A stretch of DNA of 64,000 nucleotides from Lactuca virosa. Its lineage: Eukaryota; Streptophyta; Magnoliopsida; Asterales; Asteraceae. The translations under genes and the position numbers were made by a program. Location of the stretch: assembly GCA_928212115.1 (NCBI GenBank), contig CAKMRJ010005745.1, positions 78,127,871-78,191,870 of the forward strand, written 5' to 3'. Positions 55,170 to 64,000 of this stretch are shown one piece after another (within the stretch, counting starts at the first letter, position 1; the number at the start of each line of letters is the position of its first letter). The notes under the pieces are model-generated. The model saw only the letters and a program-made list of their open reading frames with translations. It ran no database searches and had not been told where the DNA came from.

Positions 55170-57248
55170 TGTAACACCTGCTTCTTGGTACGTATTCTTT
55201 TATTTAAACCTTTGAGTATTTTGTGTTTTGGCCTTGGACTCGGCGAGTCACAGGCTCGACTCGTCGAGTAGGAGCGGGAAGGGGTACGAGGCTTAAGTCG
55301 TGGACTCGCCGAGTCGGGTCCCGGACTCGTCGAGTAGTCGCTGTCTGGACAAAAACCCTAATCCAGGAGTGTGCACCCTTTTAAACACTCTAACTCGGCC
55401 TCCCTTGTCCCTAACACTTCCAGAAGAGCTATAGAGCGAAACCCTAGCCCCCATATTGTTCTTGTGAGTGATTTTGGCTTTGTGAAGGAAGTTTGGAGCT
55501 TAGAAGAAGAAGGAGAAGGTTGAAGGGTGCAAGGAGGGGAAGTAGATCCGAAATCTACTCTGTGAAAGGCTTCCATTCAGGTAGAAAAGTTCCTACCTTG
55601 ATCTCTAGTTCATTAGATCCCCTTTTTGTCCCTAATTTGTGGGTTTTAAGCCCTAAAACCTCAAACTCCATATGTTTATGCTCTATGTTCTGAAAGGACT
55701 TCAGATCTGGACCTTATGGACATCTTAGTAGTGTAAAGTCTCTGTGGTTGAAGTGATTGAGGTCCCTCTTGAGTGTTTGACCTCATGAAGAGCTTGGATT
55801 TGCCTTTTTGAGCTCATAGGGCCATGCATGGACATAAAGTTTGCAACTTTACGTGATAAGCATGCCCTAGGAGCTTAGATCTATGGTTTGGAACCGTCTC
55901 ATGTCTTAAAATTGGTCTGAATGGGTGGAGAGTTGAAGGGACTCGGCGAGTGTCAAAGTGCACTCGGCGAGTTCTATGAAGATGGTCTTAGACTCGGCGA
56001 GTTGGATGAGCAACTCGGCGAGTCCGATGAAGATTGCATGGTACTCGACGAGTTGTTCTTCCAACTCGGCGAGTCATATGAACAGTTACTGAGTTAAGAG
56101 GGGTTAGGTGTAGAAGGTCCAAACCTTCGTAGCTGCACACGGAATTAGCAATTTAACGTGTAGCAATAGTCCCAGAAACCCAAATCCTCAAAATGGATGC
56201 TTTGGTGAGGATTTGGAGGCGAGTAGGAGATCTGCTCGTAGGGACTCGACGAGTCGTTCTCGGACTCGGCGAGTCGGATCGCGAGTCAGTCTAATCGTCC
56301 CAAGTAGCGAGTTAGGATGACTCAGTGAGTGGGAAAAGGGACTTGATGAGTAGGACTGGAATGGTGGGAAAGGGACTCGGCGAGTCGGTGCCAGGACTCG
56401 GCGAGTCCAGTCAACTGGAAGTTGACTTTGACCAAGGAGTTGACCTTGGGCCAGGGGTAGGTCAGTCATTTGGACTAAGGGTATTGATGAGTGGCTAATC
56501 TATGTTTATGGATTTATAGCCGGAGGATTTCTGGGGCAGCAGATGGGCGTCTAGCAAGCGGATTTCCAGCAGCTACTTTTCGAGGTGAGTTACCTTCCAG
56601 TAGGGGTGGGTCTACGGCCACAATGCCGGCCTACCAATGAGGAGTATTTAGGAGATGATTGTCTTTGTGATAATTATCTTGGTCTGGTTATGTGTTTGGT
56701 TATGAGTTATATCTGTATGATATGTTACGTGCATGATAGGGATAGTTTCCCTGATAGTGGTCCTTAGGACCGAGGGGTAGGTCAGTACCCGGATATGCCT
56801 GACTGTATGCTTATATCTTGTATTGTATGCTAGTGGTAGGGGGTGGAATAGTCCCCAGTTACCGGTTGAAAGATACCGATGAATGGTTACCGGTTGAAAG
56901 ATACTGATGAATGGTTACCGGTTGAAAGATACCGATGATATTGTATGGTACATGGTATGATGGGGGAACTCACTAAGCTTTGTGCTTACAGTTTCAGTTT
57001 TTGGTTTCAGGTACCTCTTCGTCTAAGGGGAAGGAGCCGGCGGCGTAGCATGGCATCACACACACATATGATTTTCCGCATGGTGTTTTCTGGGATTGTA
57101 CTCTGATATGACATTTGTTTATGTTGTGGGTTTCAAACATGATACTCGATTTCTGAGATGACGTGTTTATACAATATTTTCTAATGAATGTTTTATGAAT
57201 TAATTAATCAAAAATGAAATTTTTGGGCTTGAATTTTGGGATGTTACA
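55170..57248 (+). repeat. C 5' LTR (2079 bp)
   Basis: tgtaacacctgc to gggatgttaca. Inverted repeats at 55237-55249, 55258-55270, 55303-55315 and 55324-55336 (centres G, T, C, T) before a TATA-like ttttaaac, and a second cluster at about 55938-56405. Possible intron 56585-57010. A 28-bp unit (ttaccggttgaaagatac...) is repeated three times at about 56860-56935. Confidence 0.92.
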
Positions 57249-57251
57249 AGT

Positions 57252-57263
57252 TGGTATCAGAGC
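57252..57263 (+). other. C primer binding site, fused to pol
   Basis: tggtatcagagc, followed at once by gagcggaccatcc, which is integrase coding sequence. Confidence 0.88.
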
Positions 57264-58040
57264 GAGCGGACCATCCAGACTCTGGAGGACATGCTGCGGG
57301 CGTGTGTTTTAGACTTTGGAGGTAGCTGGGATACCTACCTTCCGTTGGCGGAATTCTCGTATAATAATAGCTATCATGCGAGTATCGACCATCCTCCCTT
57401 CGAGATGTTGTATGGGAGGAAGTGCAGGACCCCGATATGTTGGGGCGAGGTTGGACAGAGAGTGATGGGGAGCACTGAAGTGGTGCTCAAGACGACCGAG
57501 AGGATTCAGCAGGTCTGGAGCAGGCTTCATACTGCTCAGAGTCGGCAGAAAAGTTATGCCGACAAGCGTCGATCAGAGCTGGAGTTCCAGGTCGGGGATA
57601 TGGTTCTCCTGAAGGTGTCGCCTTGGAAAGGTGTCATCCTATTCAGGAAGCGGGGCAAGTTAGGCCCCAGGTACATTGGACCGTTCAGGGTATTAGCCCG
57701 AGTGGGCAAGGTGGCGTATAGGTTGGATTTGCCGGCCGAGCTCAAACAGATACACAGCACTTTCCATGTTTCGCAGCTGCGGAAGTGTCTGGTGGACGAC
57801 ACCGTAGTGGTGCCTTTGGAGGACATTCAGGTTGACGACATCCTGAATTACATCGAGCGGCCTGTAGCAATCCTCGACCAGAAGTCGAAGGATCTGAGGA
57901 ACAAGAGAGTGGAACTCGTGAAAGTGCAATGGCACCACCAGAAGGGGTCGGAGTGGACATGGGAGCCGATGGATGAGATGATGGAGCATTACCCGGAGCT
58001 GTTCCAGGATCGAGCAGCAGACTTCGAGGACGAAGTCTAA
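57261..58040 (+). pseudogene. C integrase C-terminus and chromodomain-like end
   Basis: An open frame from the SER of the integrase third catalytic motif ([13 protein letters not shown]) to FEDEV and a stop. It includes the FSYNNSYHASI block, GPF module (YIGPFRVL), FHVSQLRKC and a chromodomain-like end (LVKVQWHHQ, WTWEPMDEMM, YPELF). Everything from the PBS to this point (gag, protease, RT, RNase H, most of integrase) is deleted. No start codon in context, so it is a fragment. The PPT follows at 58044-58057. Confidence 0.93.
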
Positions 58041-58057
58041 AATAAGTGGGGGAGATT

Positions 58058-60153
58058 TGTAACACCTGGTTCTTGGTACGTATTCTTTTATTTAAACCTT
58101 TGAGTATTTTGTGTTTTGGCCTTGGACTCGGCGAGTCACAGGCTCGACTCGCCGAGTAGGAGCGGGAAGGGGCACGGGGCTTAAGTCGTGGACTCGTCGA
58201 GTCGGGTCCCGGACTCGGCGAGTAGTCGCTGTCTGGACAAAAACCCTAATCCAGGAGTGTGCACCCTATTTAAAAACTCTAACTTGGCCTCCCTTGTCCC
58301 TAACACTTCCAGAAGAGCTGTAGAGCGAAATCCTAGCCCCCATATTGTTCTTGTGAGTGATTTTGGCTTTGTGAAGGAAGTTTGGAGCTTAGAAGAAGAA
58401 GGAGAAGTTTGAAGGGTGCAAGGAGGGGAAGTAGATCCGAAATCTACTATGTTAAAGGCTTCCATTCAGGTAGAAAAGTTCCTACCTTGATCTCTAGTTC
58501 ATTAGATCCCCTTTTTGTCCCTAATTTGTGGTTTTTAAGCCCTAAAACCTCAAACTCCATATGTTTATGCTCTATGTTCTGAAAGGACTTCAGATCTGGA
58601 CCTTATGGACATCTTAGTAGTGTAAAGTCTCTGTGGTTGAAGTGATTGAGGTCCCTCTTGAGTGTTTGACCTCATGAAGAGCTTGGATTTGCCTTTTTGA
58701 GCTCATAGGGCCATGCGTGCACGTAAAGTTTGCAACTTTACGTGATAAGCATGCCCTAGGAGCTTAGATCTATGGTTTGGAACCGTCGCATGTCTTAAAA
58801 TTGGTCTGAATGGGTGGAGAGTTGAAGGGACTCGGCGAGTGTCAAAGTGCACTCGGCGAGTTCTATGAAGATGGTCTTAGACTCGGCGAGTTGGATGAAC
58901 AACTCGGCGAGTCCGATGAAGATTGCCTGGTACTCGACGAGTTGTTCTTCCAACTCGGCGAGTCATATGAACAGTTACTGAGTTAAGAGGGGTTAGGTGT
59001 AGAATGTCCAACCCTTCGTAGCTGCACACGGAATTAGCAATTTAACGTGTAGCAATAGTCCCAGAAACCCAAATCCTCAAAATGGATGCTTTGGTGAGGT
59101 TGGAGGCGAGTAGGAGATCTGCTCGTAGGAGGAGCGTTGTGAGGACTGGCGAGTCGAGATCGTTCTCAGACTCGGCGAGTCGGATCGCGATCAGTCCTAA
59201 TCGTCCCAGTAGCGAGTTAGGATGACTCAGTGAGTGGGAAAAGGGACTTGATGAGTAGGACTGGAATGGTGGGAAAGGGACTCGGCAAGTCTGTGCCAGG
59301 ACTCGGCGAGTCCAGTCAACTGGAAGTTGACTTTGACCAAGGAGTTGACCTTGGGCCAGGGGTAGGTCAGTCATTTGGCCTAAGGGTATTGATGAGTGGC
59401 TAATCTATGTTTATGGATTTATAGCCGGAGGATTTCCGGGGCAGCAGACGGGCGTCTAGCAAGTGGATTTTCAGCAGCTACTTGTCGAGGTAAGTTACCT
59501 TCCAGTAGGGGTGGGTCTACGGCCACAATACCGGCCCACCAATGAGGAGTATTTAGGAGATGATTGTCTTTGTGATAATTATCTTGGTCTGGTTATGTGT
59601 TTGGTTATGAGTTATATCTGTATGATATGTTACGTGCATGATAGGGATAGTTTCCCTGATAGTGGTCCTTAGGACCGAGGGGTAGGTCAGTACCCGGATA
59701 TGCCTGATTGTATGCTTATATCTTGTATTGTATGCTAGTGGTAGGGGGTGGATATTCCCCCAGTTACCGGTTGAAAGATACCGATGAATGGTTACCGGTT
59801 GAAAGATACCGATGAATGGTTACCGGTTGAAAGATACCGATCATATTGTATGGTACGTGGTATGATGGGGGAACTCACTAAGCTTTGTGCTTACGGTTTC
59901 AGTTTTTGGTTTCAGGTACCTCTTCGTCTAAGGGGAAGGAGCCGGCGGTGTAGCATGGCATCACACACACATATGATTTTCCGCATGGTGTTTTCTGGGA
60001 TTGTACTCTGATATGACATTTGTTTATGCTGTGGGTTTCAAACATGATACTCGATTTCTGAGATGACGTGTTTATACAATATTTTCTAATGAATGTTTTA
60101 TGAATTAATTAATCAAAAATGAAATTTTTGGGCTTGAATTTTGGGATGTTACA
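58058..60153 (+). repeat. C 3' LTR (2096 bp)
   Basis: Close match to the 5' LTR throughout, with a few small indels (for example near 59100-59180). Possible intron 59490-59915, exactly 426 bp as in the 5' copy. Confidence 0.93.
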
Positions 60154-60430
60154 AACGGCTTAGGGTTTCTTCTCTAGGTAGTGAAGTGGTAAGGGAGGCC
60201 ACAAGAGGCGGATTAAGTCCATTAAATAGGGTGCAAACCCTAAAAATTAGGGTTTTCCTTTACAACTCCTACTCGTCGAGTCGAGGCCTTTCGACTGGTC
60301 GAGTAGGATCTGAATCCCGCGTCCTCATAAATGACTCTATTCAATAAGTTGGAGCTCCCCAACTCACAGAGTTGAATCACAAAACCCTAAAAATTAGATA
60401 AATTAAATGATACCTGGAATAGGTGTTACA
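60154..60430 (-). repeat. Element D 3' LTR, proximal part
   Basis: On the minus strand it starts TGTAACACC at 60430. A GACTCG-class inverted repeat lies at 60270-60282, then aaaccctaa and a tatttaat TATA-like box. It continues at 55169 across element C. Confidence 0.85.
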
Positions 60431-60444
60431 AATCTCCCCCACTT
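60431..60444 (-). other. Polypurine tract of D
   Basis: aagtgggggagatt on the minus strand, the same as C's PPT. Confidence 0.85.
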
Positions 60445-60447
60445 GAA

Positions 60448-61290
60448 CTAGACTTCGTCCTCGAAGTCTGCTGACGCGAATAAGTCTGGATAGTGATCTC
60501 GCATCTCATCCTCCGGTTCCCATGTCCATTCGGAGCCCCGTCGGTGCTGCCATTGCACCTTTACTAGCTTCACTTCCTTGTTCCGAAGAACCTCGGTCTT
60601 CCTATCCAAAATTTCAACAGGCATCTCAATGTAGTTCATGCTCTCATCCACCTGAATGTCGTCCAGTGAAATGACCGCGGCCTCGTCGGTGACACACTTC
60701 CGAAGTTGTGACACATGGAAGGTGTTTTGTATCTCGCTAAGCTCGTCCGGCAGATCCGAGCGGTAAGCCACCTTGCCCACCCGGGTCGAAATCCTGAACG
60801 GGCCAATATATCGTGGCCCTAACTTGCCTCTCCTACGAAACCTGGTGACCCCCTTCAATGGCGACACCTTTGGTAACACAAATTCCCCCACCTGGAACTC
60901 AAGATTCGATCGATGCCGGTCATCATAGCTTTTCTGAAGGCTCTGTGCGACTCGTAGTCTATCACGCACCTGCTGAATCAACTCAGTAGTCTTTAGCACC
61001 ACTTCGGTGCTCCCCATGACCGGATGCCCAACCTCACCCCAACAAACCGGGATCCTAGATATCCTACCATACAACATCTCAAACGGAGGTCGATCGATAC
61101 TCGCATGGTAACTATTGTTGTATGAAAACTCTGCCAATGGGAGGTATGTATCCCAACTACCTCCAAAATCTAACACGTATGCCCGAAGCATATCCTCAAG
61201 TATTTGAATCGTCCTCTCGCTTTGGCCATCTGTCTGGGGGTGCTATGTCGTGCTAAAATGTAACTGAGTACCCGGTTCCTCATGGAACTT
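60448..61290 (-). pseudogene. D integrase C-terminus and chromodomain-like end
   Basis: Reading leftwards from 61290, the integrase region before the third catalytic motif is present but has TAG where TAC (Tyr) is expected, just before HPQTDGQSE. After it the frame is open (247 codons from 61191) with FSYNNSYHASI, YIGPFRIS, FHVSQLRKC, LVKVQWQHR, WTWEPEDEM and the FEDEV end. It is clearly a sister of C's pol. The 5' part is cut off at 61290 by element E. Confidence 0.92.
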
Positions 61291-63570
61291 TGTAACGCCC
61301 GGGTTTCGGGGCTAAGCATTTAAGACGATGTAATAGTCTAGGTTAACTATTGTAACTCTTTTTGATGTAATAAATATGAAATATTTGAGTATTTTCTGAA
61401 TTATGTGAATTTATATGCTTATTGTTTAATTATAAATGTATAATAAATAAAGAATAAAAATAAGTGTCAAAATTAAAGTATGATATAAGCCCGATATCTT
61501 TACATAAAGTTGTAGTGGTCGAAACAAGGATTCCGGAGATATAAAGACGCCGAAATCCGAGTTATAACGAAGAAGTTATGACCCGTCGAAGTTTCGCGAC
61601 GGAACCGGCAAGGCACCGGGAAGCGTAAAAAGTGAATTTACGATAGAAGCCTTTTTAGCCTTAGTAATCTAAACCAAAGTCGTAGAGTATGTTAAACCGA
61701 GAAAATCCATAAAAAGAACACCCAAGTCTGACTTCGTATGAGGAAGTTATGAATTTTCTAAGATTTGGCTTAGAAGTGCACACCCCAAAACTCGAATTTT
61801 AGTTCGAGCGGTTTTTGGCTTACACGACCTAAATGTGAGTTGAATATCTCATTAATAGGAACTTAACGATAAAAAGACAGACGAAAACGGAGTCCGTATG
61901 AAGGAGTTACGAATTCTTCGCGGTTATTTAACAGTCTAATCTCCTCGTACTGTTAAATTTAAGATCGGTCGAGAATTAGCCGACGGAGTCAAAATGAAAG
62001 TTGTAGATCTTATTTTTACCTACGCGTGAATATAAAGAACGTTGAAAACGGAGCTCGTATGTGAAAGTTATGAATTTTTGAAAATCGGCTGATTTCCACC
62101 CTGTGTGTGATGCCACGTGTCAGCACCAGGTTGTGTCTGGCTGTACCCAGCTGGCCACGACGTGGGCATCAAATGGCCACGACGTGGGAGCCTCTTCAGC
62201 CTCTTATAAATAGAGACGCCCCTCTCCTTCATTCCTCACACCTTAACCCTTCATTCCTCTCTCTATACTCTCTCTCTAAGCCCTAAAACCCCCCGAAAAG
62301 CCTATGGAACCCCCCTAGCACGAGGCAGAAGCCCCGGAGTGCCTGACGGCCCCGATAAGAAGAGTCTTTCAGCTCGGAAACGCTGCTCCAGCGAAGCCCG
62401 GTTTTGAGAAAAACCCGCTGTAAGTGAGCTACGTCTAACCTATCTTTAATATAGCTTATGTTTTAATATAGTAATGTTATTAGGTCCTTAAAATAATTAT
62501 TTGGACTATTAGTATGAGTTATATTGAGTGTTATTTAACGCTTATATAATAATAATAATAGCTAAACTCTAGTGGTATTGATACTCGGTTTTGGTCAAGG
62601 AAAAATTGTTTGAGATAACGAAGGGCTGTTCGAGTACCGAGTCACCACCTTTCAGGTGAGTGCATAGTTACTTTCATCTTACACATAGATATGAAGTATT
62701 TAATATAAATTACGTGCTATGTGTGCATATTTTCTGATTACTTGTTGTCTATGCTGGGTGAAATATTTTTATACACGTTTTAAATGATTTAAATTGTATA
62801 TGAATTTTATATCTACAAAATGTGTTGGGTAAAACATGGGTAGATGTAATAGTTGCTGTGTGACAAAATAAAATAATGAGAGGCCTCGTTATAGATGTTA
62901 TTGATGATCTAGTCATCTAGCGGAGTATAGAAGACGACCACGGACTATTCTAGACAGTCCAGTGGAACGCTAGCAGGCTCACAACCTGTAGGTGTTTCGA
63001 ACTGTGTGTTTACCAGCAGTACTCCATCCCCCACATGGTTGCCTTATTTGACATGAATTGCTGAGGAACCCCCGAAGCATGTGTTGTCACCCCGATGAAA
63101 GTCCTTAGACTAGGTCCCTTGTGTTAGATGTTTTAGGGACGTAAAGTGAGGATAACGGGAACGGGTAATCGGGTTTGTTTGGTTTGATAAAGTTAATAAA
63201 CTTAATTATTGTGGGTTGAAAACCCTATGTGCTCACCAGGCTCCCAAGCCTGACCCACTCAGTTTCTTGTATTACAGGTAGTGGCGCATGAGCATAGATG
63301 TTTGGATGAGAGATAAGGGATTATAGGCCTGTAAATACGAAATAATGTAGTAAGGCTTATGTTGTACTGTTTATGCTTTTGATCTGTATCGAATATGACA
63401 TCCCGAGTCTTTTAATGAAATACATTTCTTTGGAAGTGCTTTTGATAAATCTTTATCATACTTCGTTTTGGGACAAATTCCGCAACACTTTTATTTAAAA
63501 TGTTACTCTGATTTTCAAACAAGCATAAACAAAATCGGTCTTTTCTGACCGTGAAAATGGAGATGTCACA
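61291..63570 (+). repeat. E 5' LTR (2280 bp)
   Basis: tgtaacgcccggg to agatgtcaca. TATA box TATAAATA at 62205-62212. Just upstream are two copies of ccacgacgtgg (62155-62165, 62177-62187), where G1 and G2 have GTACGC-class repeats. Possible intron 62656-63277 (CAG-GTGAGT to ATTACAG). Confidence 0.93.
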
Positions 63571-63572
63571 GT

Positions 63573-63584
63573 TGGTATCAGAGC
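63573..63584 (+). other. E primer binding site
   Basis: tggtatcagagc, two bases after the LTR: initiator-Met tRNA type. Confidence 0.9.
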
Positions 63585-63912
63585 ATTAGTTTAAGCGAAC
63601 TAGGAATTTGTAGGATTTCTAGACTTCAACTTAGAATGCTAAGCAATGATTGTGAGGTGTGAGCACTAGCTTATTTTAGGAATTGTGCCTAAAATGCTTT
63701 TATGTGCTAAATGCTTTGTGCCTGATATGCTGTTAATTGTTCGGATCTATGGTCTGTTGCCGACCGGATCTGGAAACCTTATGTGTTTAGGATTCCAAAC
63801 GTACGACTACGATATTAGAACTAACATGTAAACGTTTCGGAGTGATAAGGATGATTTAAACGACTATCCTAAATAAATATCTAAATTCACCTTGTTCGGT
63901 GTATAGATCAAA
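63585..63912 (+). other. E leader between PBS and gag
   Basis: No ORF. Matches the G2 leader. Confidence 0.75.
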
Positions 63913-64000
63913 ATGGCAAGAACCCGCAGTGGAGCCGGGAATGCAAATGGGAACAGAAACCAACCCCCAGTGATTGAGCAAATACTGGTTGTGGTAGCCG
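63913..64000 (+). CDS. E gag, first 29 codons (truncated by window end)
   Basis: ATG at 63913 begins MARTRSGAGNANGN, matching the G2 gag start MARTRSGNVNANGN with a few differences. The frame is open to the window end. Whether the rest is intact cannot be seen. Confidence 0.88.
   Translation, partial: MARTRSGAGNANGNRNQPPVIEQILVVVA

Larger units (their letters stand above)
55170..60153 (+). mobile_element. Gypsy element C, internally deleted
   Basis: Two LTRs (55170-57248 and 58058-60153) enclose only about 800 bp: a PBS joined directly to the last part of pol. Flanks aacag (55165-55169) and aacgg (60154-60158) form a target duplication with one mismatch. The interrupted sequence on both sides is the LTR of D. 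Confidence 0.93.
61291..64000 (+). mobile_element. Gypsy chromovirus E, 5' part
   Basis: 5' LTR, PBS, leader and the first codons of gag, running off the window. Closely related to G1 and G2. It interrupts D's pol. The left flank aactt (61286-61290) would be its target duplication. Confidence 0.93.

Noticed and set aside
30052..63584. Possible tRNA-Met fragments (tggtatcagagc) at several places
   Set aside because: Only the 12-base complement to the tRNA 3' end is present, next to LTR ends. These are primer binding sites.
1..64000. A single-copy host gene or a novel defence-like gene cluster
   Set aside because: Every sizeable coding segment carries transposon domains or is broken. I found no intact non-TE gene to support such a claim.

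Overview
The window is plant nuclear DNA made almost entirely of transposable elements. I see no confident single-copy host gene, no rRNA or tRNA gene and no CRISPR array. The content is Ty3/gypsy chromovirus-type elements with 1.5-2.4 kb LTRs, Ty1/copia elements, MuDR/MULE-like genes with introns, and an initiator-Met tRNA type primer binding site (tggtatcagagc). LTRs packed with actcggcgagt and tacgcccagcgta words are what I associate with lettuce (Lactuca, Asteraceae). That species call is inference.

Layout. 1-4180: 3' end of a gypsy element (G1, +), inserted in a decayed copia remnant (4186-6629). 6630-16780: a cluster of three related MULE-like genes (6638-7974 +, 9512-10829 +, 14481-15825 -), two broken small ORFs (8507-8928 and 16166-16596), about 138-bp repeats beside them, a 189-bp tandem array (13360-14295) and a solo LTR with a perfect GTTAT target duplication (10895-13241). 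16788-26559: one complete minus-strand gypsy element (G2) with an ATTAC target duplication and two frameshifts. 26579-27839 plus 53231-53882: a fourth, different MULE (MULE4, -). It is cut in two inside its transposase domain by a 25.4-kb nested block with a GACCG target duplication.

The nested block 27845-53230 is a gag-only gypsy element (A). Inside it lie a copia element (copia2, 29688-37077, whose 5' LTR is fused by deletion to A's 5' LTR) and a second gag-only element of the same family (B, 39580-50029). B carries a 2352-bp tandem duplication. To the right, a minus-strand gypsy element D (LTR 53888-55169 plus 60154-60430, pol 60448-61290) lies in MULE4. D's LTR is split by an internally deleted element C (55170-60153), and D's pol is cut by a further gypsy element E (61291 to beyond the window end).

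How the parts relate. C and D keep pol fragments and G2 a nearly complete polyprotein. A and B keep only gag plus cis signals and must use enzymes from elsewhere. Every large LTR shares one plan: short inverted repeats, an AAACCCTAA-type stretch, a TATA box, more inverted repeats, a GTGAGT donor-like site, a family-specific minisatellite, a TTTCAG/TTACAG acceptor-like site, and TTACA or CACA at the end. The most interesting signal is the interchangeable inverted-repeat words. GACTCG-N-CGAGTC, GTACGC-NNN-GCGTAC and CCACG-A-CGTGG occupy the same promoter position in related LTRs, and the first also occurs in the leader of the unrelated copia element.
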